Source: Rhynchopus euleeides (lineage: Eukaryota; Euglenozoa; Diplonemea; Diplonemida; Diplonemidae). From it: DNA of 64,000 nt. The position numbers and the translations under genes were made by a program. The stretch's first letter is position 1, and every line of letters starts with the position of its first letter. The stretch spans positions 1,178,001 to 1,242,000 of the forward strand of contig OY723282.1 of assembly GCA_963210315.1 (NCBI GenBank), read 5' to 3'. The notes beneath the pieces are model-generated. The model had not been told where the DNA came from, did not search any database, and saw nothing but the letters and a program-made list of their open reading frames with translations. This document shows positions 54,619 through 64,000 of the stretch, one piece after another.

Positions 54619-55258
54619 ATGCTGAGAATAAGGCCAAGTCCCAAGTCCCGAGTCCCGAGCCCCAAATCCGTGGCTGGTCTTCACCCTTACAATATCCCCT
54701 TTTCACTTGAGGTGGGGCCAGAAAAACTTTTTTGCAACCAACGAAACTCATCTCCCAGAGCAACGCCACCACAGTTCGGAGAATATCCGGAAATCCCAAC
54801 TCCGAAATCCAATTTTGGGGCCCCTGGGGGTCCGACCAAGACCCCAGGGACCAAGGGGGCGACCCTCAGTGGGACCCACTCAGACCACTGGCATGACCAA
54901 AGTCCTGGACCAGGTCAGGGCCTGGGTGGAGCCCAGCTTGTGCAAGTTGGGTCATGGCCCTGGTTCTGTCCTGGTCAGGATCGAGGTCCTGGTCTGGTGG
55001 GTGACTTAGTCATGAGGTCCCGAGGGTCAGTGTGACCACTGGAGTCACCTCCAGCCTGGCAACATCATTTCAGGGGTGATGGCAGGCGCCGCATGGCCAA
55101 AAATGACCCCATCACGATCTGCACGGGCTCCAAACATGCAAATGAACCGGGTTTCCGGTCGCCTCACGCCACCCCCTCCCGCACCATGTCCCAAGTCCGA
55201 CTGAGAATAACCAAGTCCCAAGTCCCAAGTCCCGGACCCCCAAACCTTATTCTCAGCA
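54619..55258. mobile_element. Possible TIR element with CAAGTCC subterminal repeats
   Basis: Ends TGCTGAGAATAAGG and CCTTATTCTCAGCA, lying between C-runs on both sides. Just inside each end is a short tandem of (CC)AAGTCC units in the same orientation. The interior has many CCTGGTC/GGACCAGG motifs. No clear target duplication, so the assignment is tentative. Confidence 0.45.
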
Positions 55259-55278
55259 GTGCCCCCCCCCCCCCCCTA

Positions 55279-56425
55279 GGGGGGGTCAAATGCCACCCTT
55301 TTACGTGGACAAACACGATTTTTCAAAAAACCGGCGCAGAGGCCCCAAAGCCCCCGTAAACCCTCCAAACCCCCCCAGATCGGTCCGGAAACCCATCGAA
55401 CCCCACTTTTCCACCATTCCGGGCACCTCAGGTGCCCGAATTGGGGTACCTAAATTTTGTGCCACCGTTTGGTACCGTACAGTGCCACTGTGTGGGAGGT
55501 TGGAAAAGAAAATGCCCCAACACACCACATCTGAGGGTTGCAATGCATGTTGCTTGCCAACCACGTCATCCGGTGGGTGTCAGGCGCTATGTAGGTGGCA
55601 TTAGCCAGGTCTTCGATGTGTTCTGGCTTGTATATATACCTCCCTGCCACCATGCACCGGGAGGCTGCCTGTAGGTACGGAACAGTCCAGATGGTCGTGT
55701 GATTCCTGTGCAGCAGTGCTCCACAACCGGGATGTGTTGACAACGACTGTTGCAACACGAGCTGTACATTCCGGGAACACATGAAGTGCGCTGTCGTGGT
55801 ACCCATTGTGCCAGAATTGGTAGTTGCTGCGGTCTACTTTGCCTGGCCCAAGAGCACTGGTACTGAACGGTGCAATATGCGTGGCGAGGTGAATACAACG
55901 GAAGCGCGCAAAGTCAATACAGCTCTCGGATGGCGGGTGGTGGTGCCACTAGTGTGTGACGTTCACTCGAGGATACAACGCATCACAATGAATCAGCAAC
56001 CGTGGACCGAGTACAATACGCTCTCTGTGGCTGGTGTGGGGGACAAAGGCAGTGCCTGTGCCGCAGGCAGGGAGGTATATATGCAAGCCAGAACACATCG
56101 AAGACCTGGCTAATGCCACCTACATAGCGCCTGACACCCACCGGATGACGTGGTTGGCAAGCAACATGCATTGCAACCCTCAGATGTGGTGTGTTGGGGC
56201 ATTTTCTTTTCCAACCTCCCACACAGTGGCACTGTACGGTACCAAACGGTGGCACAAAATTTAGGTACCCCAATTCGGGCACCTGAGGTGCCCGGAATGG
56301 TGGAAAAGTGGGGTTCGATGGGTTTCCGGACCGATCTGGGGGGGTTTGGAGGGTTTACGGGGGCTTTGGGGCCTCTGCGCCGGTTTTTTGAAAAATCGTG
56401 TTTGTCACCCCCATTTGACCCCCCC
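55279..56425 (+). mobile_element. Long-TIR element family B, copy 2
   Basis: Same orientation as copy 1 and nearly identical. TA on both sides (55277-55278, 56426-56427) within poly-C. The central frame of 110 codons (55781-56113, beginning MKCAVVVPIVPELVV) is open here, but I do not recognise it. Confidence 0.87.
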
Positions 56426-56452
56426 TACCCCCCCCCCCCCCCCCTAGGCATA

Positions 56453-57690
56453 CAGTGCATCCGAATCGGTTCTCGGGCATTATCGGATTTTCGGGCAAAA
56501 TCCCAAATTATCGGATCCGAATCGGACATTATCGGACGATTATCGGATGATTATCGGATATTATCGGACAACCGATAATCATCCGATAATCAGTGTTCGT
56601 GTGCGTTGTGGGCACCAGAACACCCTCTTTCCCCTTTTTGTCGATATTTCTGCCTCACGAGAAACCCCCCAGACCCCGCGCTTGATATTTTTTTGAGTTT
56701 TAGTGGAGTCGTGCAGCCGCAGCTCATCAGAGCTGCCAGCTGATTTGCACACTGAGGGTGCACCCGAGGGAGCTCGTCCTGCACCGACCCCCGCTCCACC
56801 ACCGCGTTGCCACCACAGCCCCGACCCCGCTCCACCACCGCGTCGCGCGCTTCCGTCGGGAGGCTCCCGACCACCCTCACCGCGGAGTCAGCGGTGCTGG
56901 CGCCCTTGTCCTGCAGGAACTGCAGGTGTCCCTGGGGCGTTGGTTTTCGATGGCCACGGTAGTGAACATCTATTCATTGCGGATGGACAGATTCATGTAA
57001 CTTGAAAGGACTTGGGCACCAGACATACGCCACAGGGGGGGTCTGGGCGGAGCAATACATCGTACTTTGGGGAAGGTCGTTGTGGTCTCCTTCTGACACT
57101 TCCTTCCTCGAGCATTCGCCGTACCCTGATCCTCGTGATCCCGTGGGCTCTTTCACCACCCACCCACCCCTTCGGTGGGTGGGGGCCGAGCCCAGATTTT
57201 TTTATACCAACTTCGTTCCCTTGGGCGAAGTTGGGACGAAGTAATCTGGATTTATTCTTTTAGCGAAGTTGGGCCCAACTTCACCCCGAGCGAACGGCCT
57301 GCTTTCCGGAGGGGGCCACCAGGGGGGTCTGGGGAGCTTCGCCCACCAGACCTGTGGCATGTATCTGGAGACTACCTTGTCTTGTGCTGCGCGATAATGC
57401 GGAGTCATATCGGGTGATGGAGACCGGGCGGCCTCAGTAAGCTGGACGCAGCAAGCCTACCCAATCTGGACGCCCGCAAGGAACAGATGTTCACTACTGT
57501 CCTTCGGTCGAAGGCTCGCTTGCCAGGGGGTTGTAACAACCCTAACCCTGATCAGGCAGAATATTGGTCACATTTTCTGGTTGAAAAACCCACCCAAAAA
57601 AAATTATCGGATGATTATCGGATCCGATAATCGTCCGATAATCATCCGATAATCGTCCGATAATGTATCGGATCCGATTCGGATGCACTG
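56453..57690. mobile_element. Tc1/mariner-like TIR element with ATTATCGG arrays
   Basis: Ends CAGTGCATCCGAATCGG and CCGATTCGGATGCACTG, flanked by TA (56451-56452, 57691-57692). CAGT-type ends next to TA are typical of Tc1-like elements. Inside each end are runs of ATTATCGGAT(G/C) in both orientations. Outside the TA the flanks CCTAGGCA and TGCCTAGG are also complementary, meaning either a longer terminal repeat or insertion in a palindrome. The interior carries repeat-D fragments near 56955, 57316 and 57484 and the palindrome GAAGTTGGGCCCAACTTC at 57265-57282. Confidence 0.75.
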
Positions 57691-57698
57691 TATGCCTA

Positions 57699-58843
57699 GG
57701 GGGGGTCAAATGCTGTCAATGTGACCCATTTTTCAACTTCCGCGCTAAGTGCATTTTTCGGGCAAAAAATCATGTTCTCGACCCCAAACCGGTCGGGAAA
57801 TGCCGCAAACTATGGTTTTCAGCACCAGGGGGCCAAAGAAAATACTTTTTTTGCGGTACTTTTTTTCTGGCCCACATGTGGTACCAAAGGGGGGTTTGAT
57901 TGGGGCTGTCGCTTGAAAAAGGGCCAAAACTAAACCAGAACTACATGTTTTCAGGTCTGTGATGTGCCTCATGTGCAGTGTCTATCACAGACCTCGATCA
58001 GATATGGCTTTGGCAGCATCTTTCCGTCAGCAGTCGTGTCAACATCGACACTGCAGACCCCTCCCTGACGAGAGTAGTACGGGTGCTGTCTTAGTGATTC
58101 TGTACCATTTCAATCCCGACTTTTCTGTTTCCACATAATTCAGGCAACCGTTCTGGAAACTTTGAGCGAATCCGGGAGAGCAACACGCCACTTTCGAATG
58201 ACTGGAAACAGCTTTCGCGCCAACTACAGACGGCCCCCCTTCATCAGCTGCGTCCGTCTTCAACAGCACCAACACAGCCTTGAACCAGCAGTAGGAAACA
58301 GTCGCCATCACAAGCTGAGTAGCAGCTCGTCACCCAGCAGCACCTCGAGAGCAGCCATACCAGGAATGTGCATATTTTTTCGTTTGAGAAGTCCTGAGCA
58401 CGTCTCGGTTGTGTAAGACGCGTGCACAAGATTCAGCTAGCCAGCCGTACTTTGTCCCAGATAGCCTCCCCCAAACGGAACCCGAGTGGCGCCTGGCCGT
58501 TGTTGCTTGCCAAGTGCAGCTGTCATTCGAGTTCTAGTGTTTGTCGTCCGCCGAGACTGTGTGGTCTCTATTGGTGTGTCACGATTGCCGGTAGTGGCAG
58601 GTCTGCCACCACCGTTGCACACACACCATGTGGAACCCCCCTTTGGTACCACATGTGGGCCAGAAAAAAAGTACCGCAAAAAAAGTGCTCTCTTTGGCCC
58701 CCTGGTGCTGAAAACCACAGTTTGCGGCATTTCCCGACCGGTTTGGGGTCGAGAACATGATTTTTTGCCCGAAAAATGCACTTCGCGCAGAAGTTGAAAA
58801 ATGGGGTCACATTGACACCTTTTACGAAGGGTTTGACCCCCCC
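57699..58843. mobile_element. Long-TIR element family C
   Basis: Same termini as family B (GGGGGGGTCAAA / TTTGACCCCCCC), flanked by TA on both sides (57697-57698, 58844-58845), and nearly the same length (1,145 bp). Its arms (about 57699-57896 and 58634-58843) and centre are unrelated to those of family B. As in B the two extreme ends differ by a short insertion: the right end has CCCTTCGTAAAAGG before the arms align. No transposase. Confidence 0.82.
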
Positions 58844-58845
58844 TA

Positions 58846-59134
58846 CCCCCCCCCCCCCCCCCGGCCCCCCCCCCCCCCCCATCGCAATTCACCGCCACAC
58901 CACAGAGACACACATACACCTGCCCCGCCGTTGATCAGGGGCGGGAGGAGGGGAGCGGTGGGCGGGTGTGCCCCCCACCCCTCTCCATCTACCTCTCTCC
59001 CTCCACACCTGCCCCTCCTGGCGACACCCCGACCCCCCCCCTCCCCCCGCAGAGTGGCGGCATTGGCGGCGTGTGTTTTCACGGTAGGGGGGGTGCACGA
59101 TTGAGGCAGAATCCGAGGTAGCATTGCCCCAAGG
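58846..59134. other. Spacer upstream of 7-TM gene 2
   Basis: C-runs at 58846-58880, then C-rich DNA ending in CCCCTCCCCCCGCAG at 59038-59052, an acceptor-like tract about 80 bases before the ATG with no ATG in between. Confidence 0.5.
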
Positions 59135-61501
59135 ATGCCTCTGGCACACCCAGGCCCGCCCCTGCCACTCCTGCTCCCCCTTCTGCTCCTGTGCGTCGTG
59201 CCGTCGGGATGCGGCGCAGCGGCGACGCTCGCCACGCAGCTCCGCGCAAACCCGCTCCTCCTGCCCCCCTCCCTGCTGGAGAGGGAGGTGTCGGAAAACA
59301 CCACGGATACAGACCCTATCACATCTGCGCCGGAAACAGCCTCACCCACATCGTGGGACCCGGCAGGAGCATCGCCGCAGCAGGGGGAGCTGTCGACAGG
59401 CCTGCCGCAGAATCTGACGAATTCTAATGTGAATGCGACAGGGGGCGGCAACACCTCTGCGCCGCCTGCGCATGCCACGACGGCGGCGCCTGGGAACAGC
59501 TCGAAGGGGGGCAATGTGCCTCATGTCACCGTCGCATCGGAGGCAGCGCGTGTCGAGGCTGCAAGCGACGCCGCCGCCTTGGGGGCGAGCGTCAGCGCCA
59601 GCGCCGGGGCCGGGCTGGCGATGCGCGCGGTGCTGGTCAGCAGGTCGTGCCACCTCCGCCGCACGGAGGGCCAGGAGCCCGAAGCACTCCCACACTCACT
59701 CCACCCGACACAGTGGGTCATCTCCGGCAGCCAGGGCCTGGGCATGGTTGTGGGAAACTCTGTGATCGTCGCCGCCTTCAGCCTCCTCTGCTACGCCGCG
59801 GTGCGCTGGGCCAGCTGGCGCGGCGGCGACGTCCTCCCGAAGGTCTTCGGGGGGCTCGACGCCCAGGGCTACCTCCGGTTCCCCTCCGCGCCCCTCTTCG
59901 TCTTCCTCTTCCTCTTCCAGGGCACCTCGCTGGGCGCGATGGAGGCTGTGATCAGGCCGGGCAACAGCTGGGTCTTCCTCGCCGGCTTCGCCAGCCTCGT
60001 CGTCTGCTTCGGGGTCCCCCTCTGGGTGTTCCGCATTGTGACACGCGACGTCCCCTCCCTCGCCATCTATCAGGACGACCCCGACGAGGCGGAGGATGTC
60101 TCCTTCGGAGGTTCGCTCCGCAGGTTCTTCACAGGCCCCGGGGCATGGGTGAGCGTGGGGCAGGACAACCATTGGGTTCACCGGCATGCCTCCGTCGTGC
60201 GGACCTACCGCCAGCAGACCGCCTGGTTTGCGGTGGTGGAGTTTGCCTCATCTCTCGCCCTATCCGCGATGCAGGCGCTGGAGGTTGAAACCCCTCAGGG
60301 CTGCGGGCATGTCAAGCTCTGCACTGCACTCGTCTTCCTCGCCCTCCTGGTGCTGGAGGCGTGCCTGTGGCCCCACGCCAGGCAGCGCGATTCCTGCATG
60401 GATATCGTGGTGCTCGGGCTGCAGACGGCTGCCATGACTCTGATGGCGGCAGGGTATTACAGTGTGGATGGGATGGAGGTGAACCTCGACACTATCACAT
60501 TCCACACGGCGCGCACACTCATGCTTGTCGTCTCGATCCTCATCGTGGCAAAGACGCTGCTCGACGTGCTGACGGAGGGCTACCTCCTCTATGAAGGGAG
60601 GTTCACCCGGCTGCAGCTTGCGATGTGGGATTTGGGTGATGTGGAGAGCGCCGTGCAGATGCAGCCCACCCAGGCCGCCTCTTCGGAACTCCTCAGCCCG
60701 ACGTTCCGCCAGAGGGACAGGTCGAGGACCGCAGTGTCCCCTGCGAGCCTGGGGCAGCGTGACGCTCCCCTGTTGGAGCGCAGCCTTCTTGCCAGGGATC
60801 TCTATCTCCCGAGCTCGCCGAGTTTCTGCGACCTGACCCAGGATGCCAGCAACGTGGAGTCGCGTGTGGGGGGTTCGGAGAGCCCGAACGACGTGGCGAC
60901 GCATGAGGGGACGTATGACAGGCTGCAGGGGACAGGGCTGCTGCAGACGATGCAGTCGGTCCGCTCGATCGCCGTCCCGAGCGATCTGGACTCTCCGATG
61001 CACGAGAGGCGGCTGCAGAACCACCTCACGATACCCAGCACCCCGACAAACGAGGTCGCCATCGAGGGGATGCTGTACGGGAGCTTCGCGCAGAACCCGA
61101 GCTTTGAATACAGGTCGCGGGGCAGCTTTGCCTCTGTGCTGGAGAATGCTGCGGCAGACCATACGGCTGCGAGGTATGAGCGCCTGAGCAGGCTCGTGCC
61201 GGAGGCGAGCAGGCAGAATGGCTATGATACTGCCCATCTGACCCCGGGCCCCAGCAAGCTCACACCGGAGGGGCCACGCCTCTTGTCGCCTGACAGCTGT
61301 AGGCTGGCGCCGGGGACGAACAAAACAACACCCGACACACTCGAGCCTTTGTCACCACCGACGCCCAGCAAGCTGATGTCGCCAAATGGGTCTGCCTGCC
61401 ATCTGCCTGCGTATGAATACCCGAAGCGGCCTGTGCTGCTCCGGTCGATGAGTGCCACTGCCAGCCGCAGCACCACCTCCCTGCTAAACGCTTATCTTTA
61501 G
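59135..61501 (+). CDS. 7-TM membrane protein, paralogue of the WSC protein core
   Basis: 788 residues from the ATG at 59135. A strong signal peptide (LPLLLPLLLLCVVPSGCGA) is followed by about 170 residues of Asn/Thr/Ala/Ser-rich ectodomain with several N-x-S/T sites and no WSC domain. Seven hydrophobic segments start near residues 198, 252, 280, 364, 396, 421 and 459. The spacing, the HASVVRTYRQQTAWFAVVEFASS block before TM4 and the basic WPHAR after TM5 parallel the WSC protein (WVLVELATE, RPYIAPVDN). A cytoplasmic tail of about 300 residues is Ser/Pro/Leu-rich with many potential phosphosites and repeats of LTPGPSKLTPEGPRLLSP type. Surface receptor or TRP-like channel are possibilities; no specific family is claimed. 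Single exon. Confidence 0.78.
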   Translation: MPLAHPGPPLPLLLPLLLLCVVPSGCGAAATLATQLRANPLLLPPSLLEREVSENTTDTDPITSAPETASPTSWDPAGASPQQGELSTGLPQNLTNSNVNATGGGNTSAPPAHATTAAPGNSSKGGNVPHVTVASEAARVEAASDAAALGASVSASAGAGLAMRAVLVSRSCHLRRTEGQEPEALPHSLHPTQWVISGSQGLGMVVGNSVIVAAFSLLCYAAVRWASWRGGDVLPKVFGGLDAQGYLRFPSAPLFVFLFLFQGTSLGAMEAVIRPGNSWVFLAGFASLVVCFGVPLWVFRIVTRDVPSLAIYQDDPDEAEDVSFGGSLRRFFTGPGAWVSVGQDNHWVHRHASVVRTYRQQTAWFAVVEFASSLALSAMQALEVETPQGCGHVKLCTALVFLALLVLEACLWPHARQRDSCMDIVVLGLQTAAMTLMAAGYYSVDGMEVNLDTITFHTARTLMLVVSILIVAKTLLDVLTEGYLLYEGRFTRLQLAMWDLGDVESAVQMQPTQAASSELLSPTFRQRDRSRTAVSPASLGQRDAPLLERSLLARDLYLPSSPSFCDLTQDASNVESRVGGSESPNDVATHEGTYDRLQGTGLLQTMQSVRSIAVPSDLDSPMHERRLQNHLTIPSTPTNEVAIEGMLYGSFAQNPSFEYRSRGSFASVLENAAADHTAARYERLSRLVPEASRQNGYDTAHLTPGPSKLTPEGPRLLSPDSCRLAPGTNKTTPDTLEPLSPPTPSKLMSPNGSACHLPAYEYPKRPVLLRSMSATASRSTTSLLNAYL

Positions 61502-61801
61502 GGCGGTGATATCGCTGCATCGGAGTGTACCCCCAGCAAACCAATGCCTGTTTACAATTGTTTTGTTGATCCAGGCCAGGTTCATACATGGCGTGTATTT
61601 CGGGCCTGTCTGTCCTTCAGGGGGGCACGGTCTGCCCCCGAATAACGACATCACTCATTTCGAGCTGTGTGTTTTTTTGTGCGATGAGCTAGCAGACTGG
61701 TGGGAAGAGGGGGGGGGGGGGGTGTGTGTGTGAGGTGTGACGGGCAAGATGAGCGTGCCCGCCCTGCGGGGCACCTCACCGAGTGCCCCCCCCCCCCCCC
61801 C
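61502..61801. other. 3' flank and spacer
   Basis: G-run at 61710-61721, short GT repeat, then a C-run leading into the TA target of family B copy 3. No gene. Confidence 0.45.
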
Positions 61802-61803
61802 TA

Positions 61804-62950
61804 GGGGGGGTCAAATGGGGGTGACAAACACGATTTTTCAAAAAACCGGCGCAGAGGCCCCAAAGCCCCCGTAAACCCTCCAAACCCCCCCAGATCGGTC
61901 CGGAAACCCATCGAACCCCACTTTTCCACCATTCCGGGCACCTCAGGTGCCCGAATTGGGGTACCTAAATTTTGTGCCACCGTTTGGTACCGTACAGTGC
62001 CACTGTGTGGGAGGTTGGAAAAGAAAATGCCCCAACACACCACATCTGAGGGTTGCAATGCATGTTGCTTGCCAACCACGTCATCCGGTGGGTGTCAGGC
62101 GCTATGTAGGTGGCATTAGCCAGGTCTTCGATGTGTTCTGGCTTGTATATATACCTCCCTGCCTGCGGCACAGGCACTGCCTTTGCCCCCCACACCAGCC
62201 ACAGAGAGCGTATTGTACTCGGTCCACGGTTGCTGATTCATTGTGATGCGTTGTATCCTCGAGTGAACGTCACACACTAGTGGCACCACCACCCGCCATC
62301 CGAGAGCTGTATTGACTTTGCGCGCTTCCGTTGTATTCACCTCGCCACGCATATTGCACCGTTCAGTACCAGTGCTCTTGGGCCAGGCAAAGTAGACCGC
62401 AGCAACTACCAATTCTGGCACAATGGGTACCACGACAGCGCACTTCATGTGTTCCCGGAATGTACAGCTCGTGTTGCAACAGTCGTTGTCAACACATCCC
62501 GGTTGTGGAGCACTGCTGCACAGGAATCACACGACCATCTGGACTGTTCCGTACCTACAGGCAGCCTCCCGGTGCATGGTGGCAGGGAGGTATATATACA
62601 AGCCAGAACACATCGAAGACCTGGCTAATGCCACCTACATAGCGCCTGACACCCACCGGATGACGTGGTTGGCAAGCAACATGCATTGCAACCCTCAGAT
62701 GTGGTGTGTTGGGGCATTTTCTTTTCCAACCTCCCACACAGTGGCACTGTACGGTACCAAACGGTGGCACAAAATTTAGGTACCCCAATTCGGGCACCTG
62801 AGGTGCCCGGAATGGTGGAAAAGTGGGGTTCGATGGGTTTCCGGACCGATCTGGGGGGGTTTGGAGGGTTTACGGGGGCTTTGGGGCCTCTGCGCCGGTT
62901 TTTTGAAAAATCGTGTTTGTCCACGTAAAAGGGTGGCATTTGACCCCCCC
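61804..62950 (-). mobile_element. Long-TIR element family B, copy 3 (inverted)
   Basis: Full copy in the opposite orientation to copies 1 and 2: the GGGGTG-type end is on the left and the CCACCCTTTTACGTGG-type end on the right, and the centre is reversed as well. TA on both sides (61802-61803, 62951-62952), again between poly-C tracts. The 110-codon central frame (62116-62448, minus) is open. Confidence 0.87.
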
Positions 62951-62952
62951 TA

Positions 62953-63451
62953 CCCCCCCCCCCCCCCACGAGGGGAGATCTGATTTTTTGACTAGTTTTA
63001 TACCAACCCAGCGCCCCATCTCGCCCCCCCCCCCCCCCCCCACATCAACCCCAGGTTTTTTGTGGTTTTGTTTTGCATCCGCCGTATTTTTCCCCCCGAA
63101 TTTGAAGGCAAATGCCCCCACAACCCACCACCACTCTCCAACGAACCCTCCACTCCACCCCAATACCCACACCCACCCAATCCCACTCTCTTCACCGAGG
63201 GGCAAAGATATGACAACTGCCGCCCGGTGGTCGTTTGAAAGCTGGGCAGTGTCATGTCACATTGTTTGCTGATGCTGGATAGCCTTGCAAGGGTGTATTT
63301 TTTTTTGGGCAAATGAGCCGTGTATTCATTGCAATCAATGGGCAGAACCAAAAAAAAGGGCGCCAGCCTGTGATGTCACGGCTTGGTGGCAGGCCTGGGC
63401 GGGGAACGAGCCCTTTTTCCAGGTTTTTTGAGTCGGGGAACCAGGTTTTTT
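62953..63451. other. Spacer between family B copy 3 and family A copy 3
   Basis: C-runs at 62953-62967 and 63026-63041, CCACCC-rich stretch to about 63190, T-run 63298-63305. No gene supported. Confidence 0.45.
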
Positions 63452-63454
63452 CTA

Positions 63455-64000
63455 AACCCTGTGCCTGGAATTTTGTCCAAAAAATAACACGTTTTCGCAC
63501 AAGGCATAAAATGGTCAAAAAACCCGAAAATCGGGTTTGTAGGGTATATGTCCCCTGTCTGAAAATGCAAAATATGGCCCCGCAGGTGCCCCCAGAGTGA
63601 TTTAAAATTGGAAAATCGACATTTTCCACCTACGGGAAATCCCCCAAAATAGGGGGTCCCCAGTCACGAACCCCAAAAAAATGTCCCGCGCGCCTCTAAG
63701 GCACTCTGGATTTTTATTATGTCATCCAGATGTCACATCTGGGTCCAGGAACACCGGTTTTTGGCCTCAGGAAGTCGAAAAATATGTGTGGAAATTTTTA
63801 TTCCTGACCAGGATCCCCTAAAAGCCCGATTTCCCCTGTTTACACATGGGGGATTTCTTGCAACGCCCGCTCGTGTGCTGAGTGTGTTATCCGCGACGTG
63901 GATGCGGTCGCCCTCTTCCTCCAAGAAGCCACTGATCTTCCTCATCCAACTTCACCTCTGGATGTACGCGGCACGTGCTTGGGTTGTCCTGTCGCAGTGC
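63455..64000. mobile_element. TIR element family A, copy 3 (cut by window end)
   Basis: Left end AACCCTGTGCCTGGAA preceded by CTA (63452-63454). About 96% similar by eye to the first half of copies 1 and 2. The right end lies outside the window, so the target duplication cannot be checked. Confidence 0.85.

Overview
This is nuclear DNA of a unicellular eukaryote, not a bacterium. It contains a gene with four GT-AG introns, eukaryotic domains (FYVE zinc finger, WSC domain, membrane-anchored class III nucleotide cyclases), a non-LTR retrotransposon, several families of terminal-inverted-repeat DNA elements, and long non-coding stretches rich in poly-C/poly-G tracts, (GT)n and (CT)n. Every host gene whose 5' end is visible has a pyrimidine-rich (often C-rich) tract ending in AG a short way upstream of its ATG, which would fit spliced-leader trans-splicing. 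The cyclases resemble kinetoplastid adenylyl cyclases, and the retroelement has the endonuclease-RT-RNase H order of ingi/L1Tc elements. A euglenozoan (for example a diplonemid) is therefore a reasonable guess, but only a low-confidence one; a dinoflagellate or other alveolate is not excluded.

Layout. 0-1 kb: tail-anchored hypothetical protein. 1.7-2.8 kb: TIR element, family A. 2.8-6.9 kb: repeats, hairpins and one broken ORF. 7.0-11.2 kb: five-exon LRR/coiled-coil/FYVE gene. 11.7-13.2 kb: piggyBac-like element with a nested TA-flanked element. 14.3-15.1 kb: secreted or type I membrane protein. 17.4-19.5 kb: adenylyl cyclase 1. 20.4-22.5 kb: WSC plus 7-TM protein. 22.5-31.5 kb: gene-poor, with one long-TIR element (family B). 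31.5-41.6 kb: a 5'-truncated retroelement tail followed by a full-length two-ORF non-LTR retrotransposon, both on the minus strand. 42-45 kb: hairpins and a hAT-like element with a perfect 8-bp target duplication. 45.5-47.6 and 50.0-52.1 kb: adenylyl cyclase 2 and a frameshifted copy 3, separated by an element filled with GGGGTAAATTACCCC-type palindromes. 53.0-58.8 kb: family A copy 2, then three TIR elements in tandem. 59.1-61.5 kb: second 7-TM protein. 61.8-63.0 kb: third family B copy, inverted. 63.5-64 kb: family A copy 3, cut by the window end.

The genes do not form one pathway. Two themes stand out. One is surface and signalling proteins: three related cyclases, each with an N-terminal membrane region and a degenerate second cyclase domain, and two paralogous 7-TM proteins with different ectodomains. 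The other is a dense mobile-element landscape. The most unusual object is the retrotransposon: a coiled-coil ORF1 is separated from an OTU-endonuclease-RT-RNase H ORF2 by a single in-frame UAG, the protein ends in two copies of a regular Cys/His module, and both this element and its truncated neighbour are bounded by (CA)n. All coordinates, repeats and motifs were read by eye; no database search was run.
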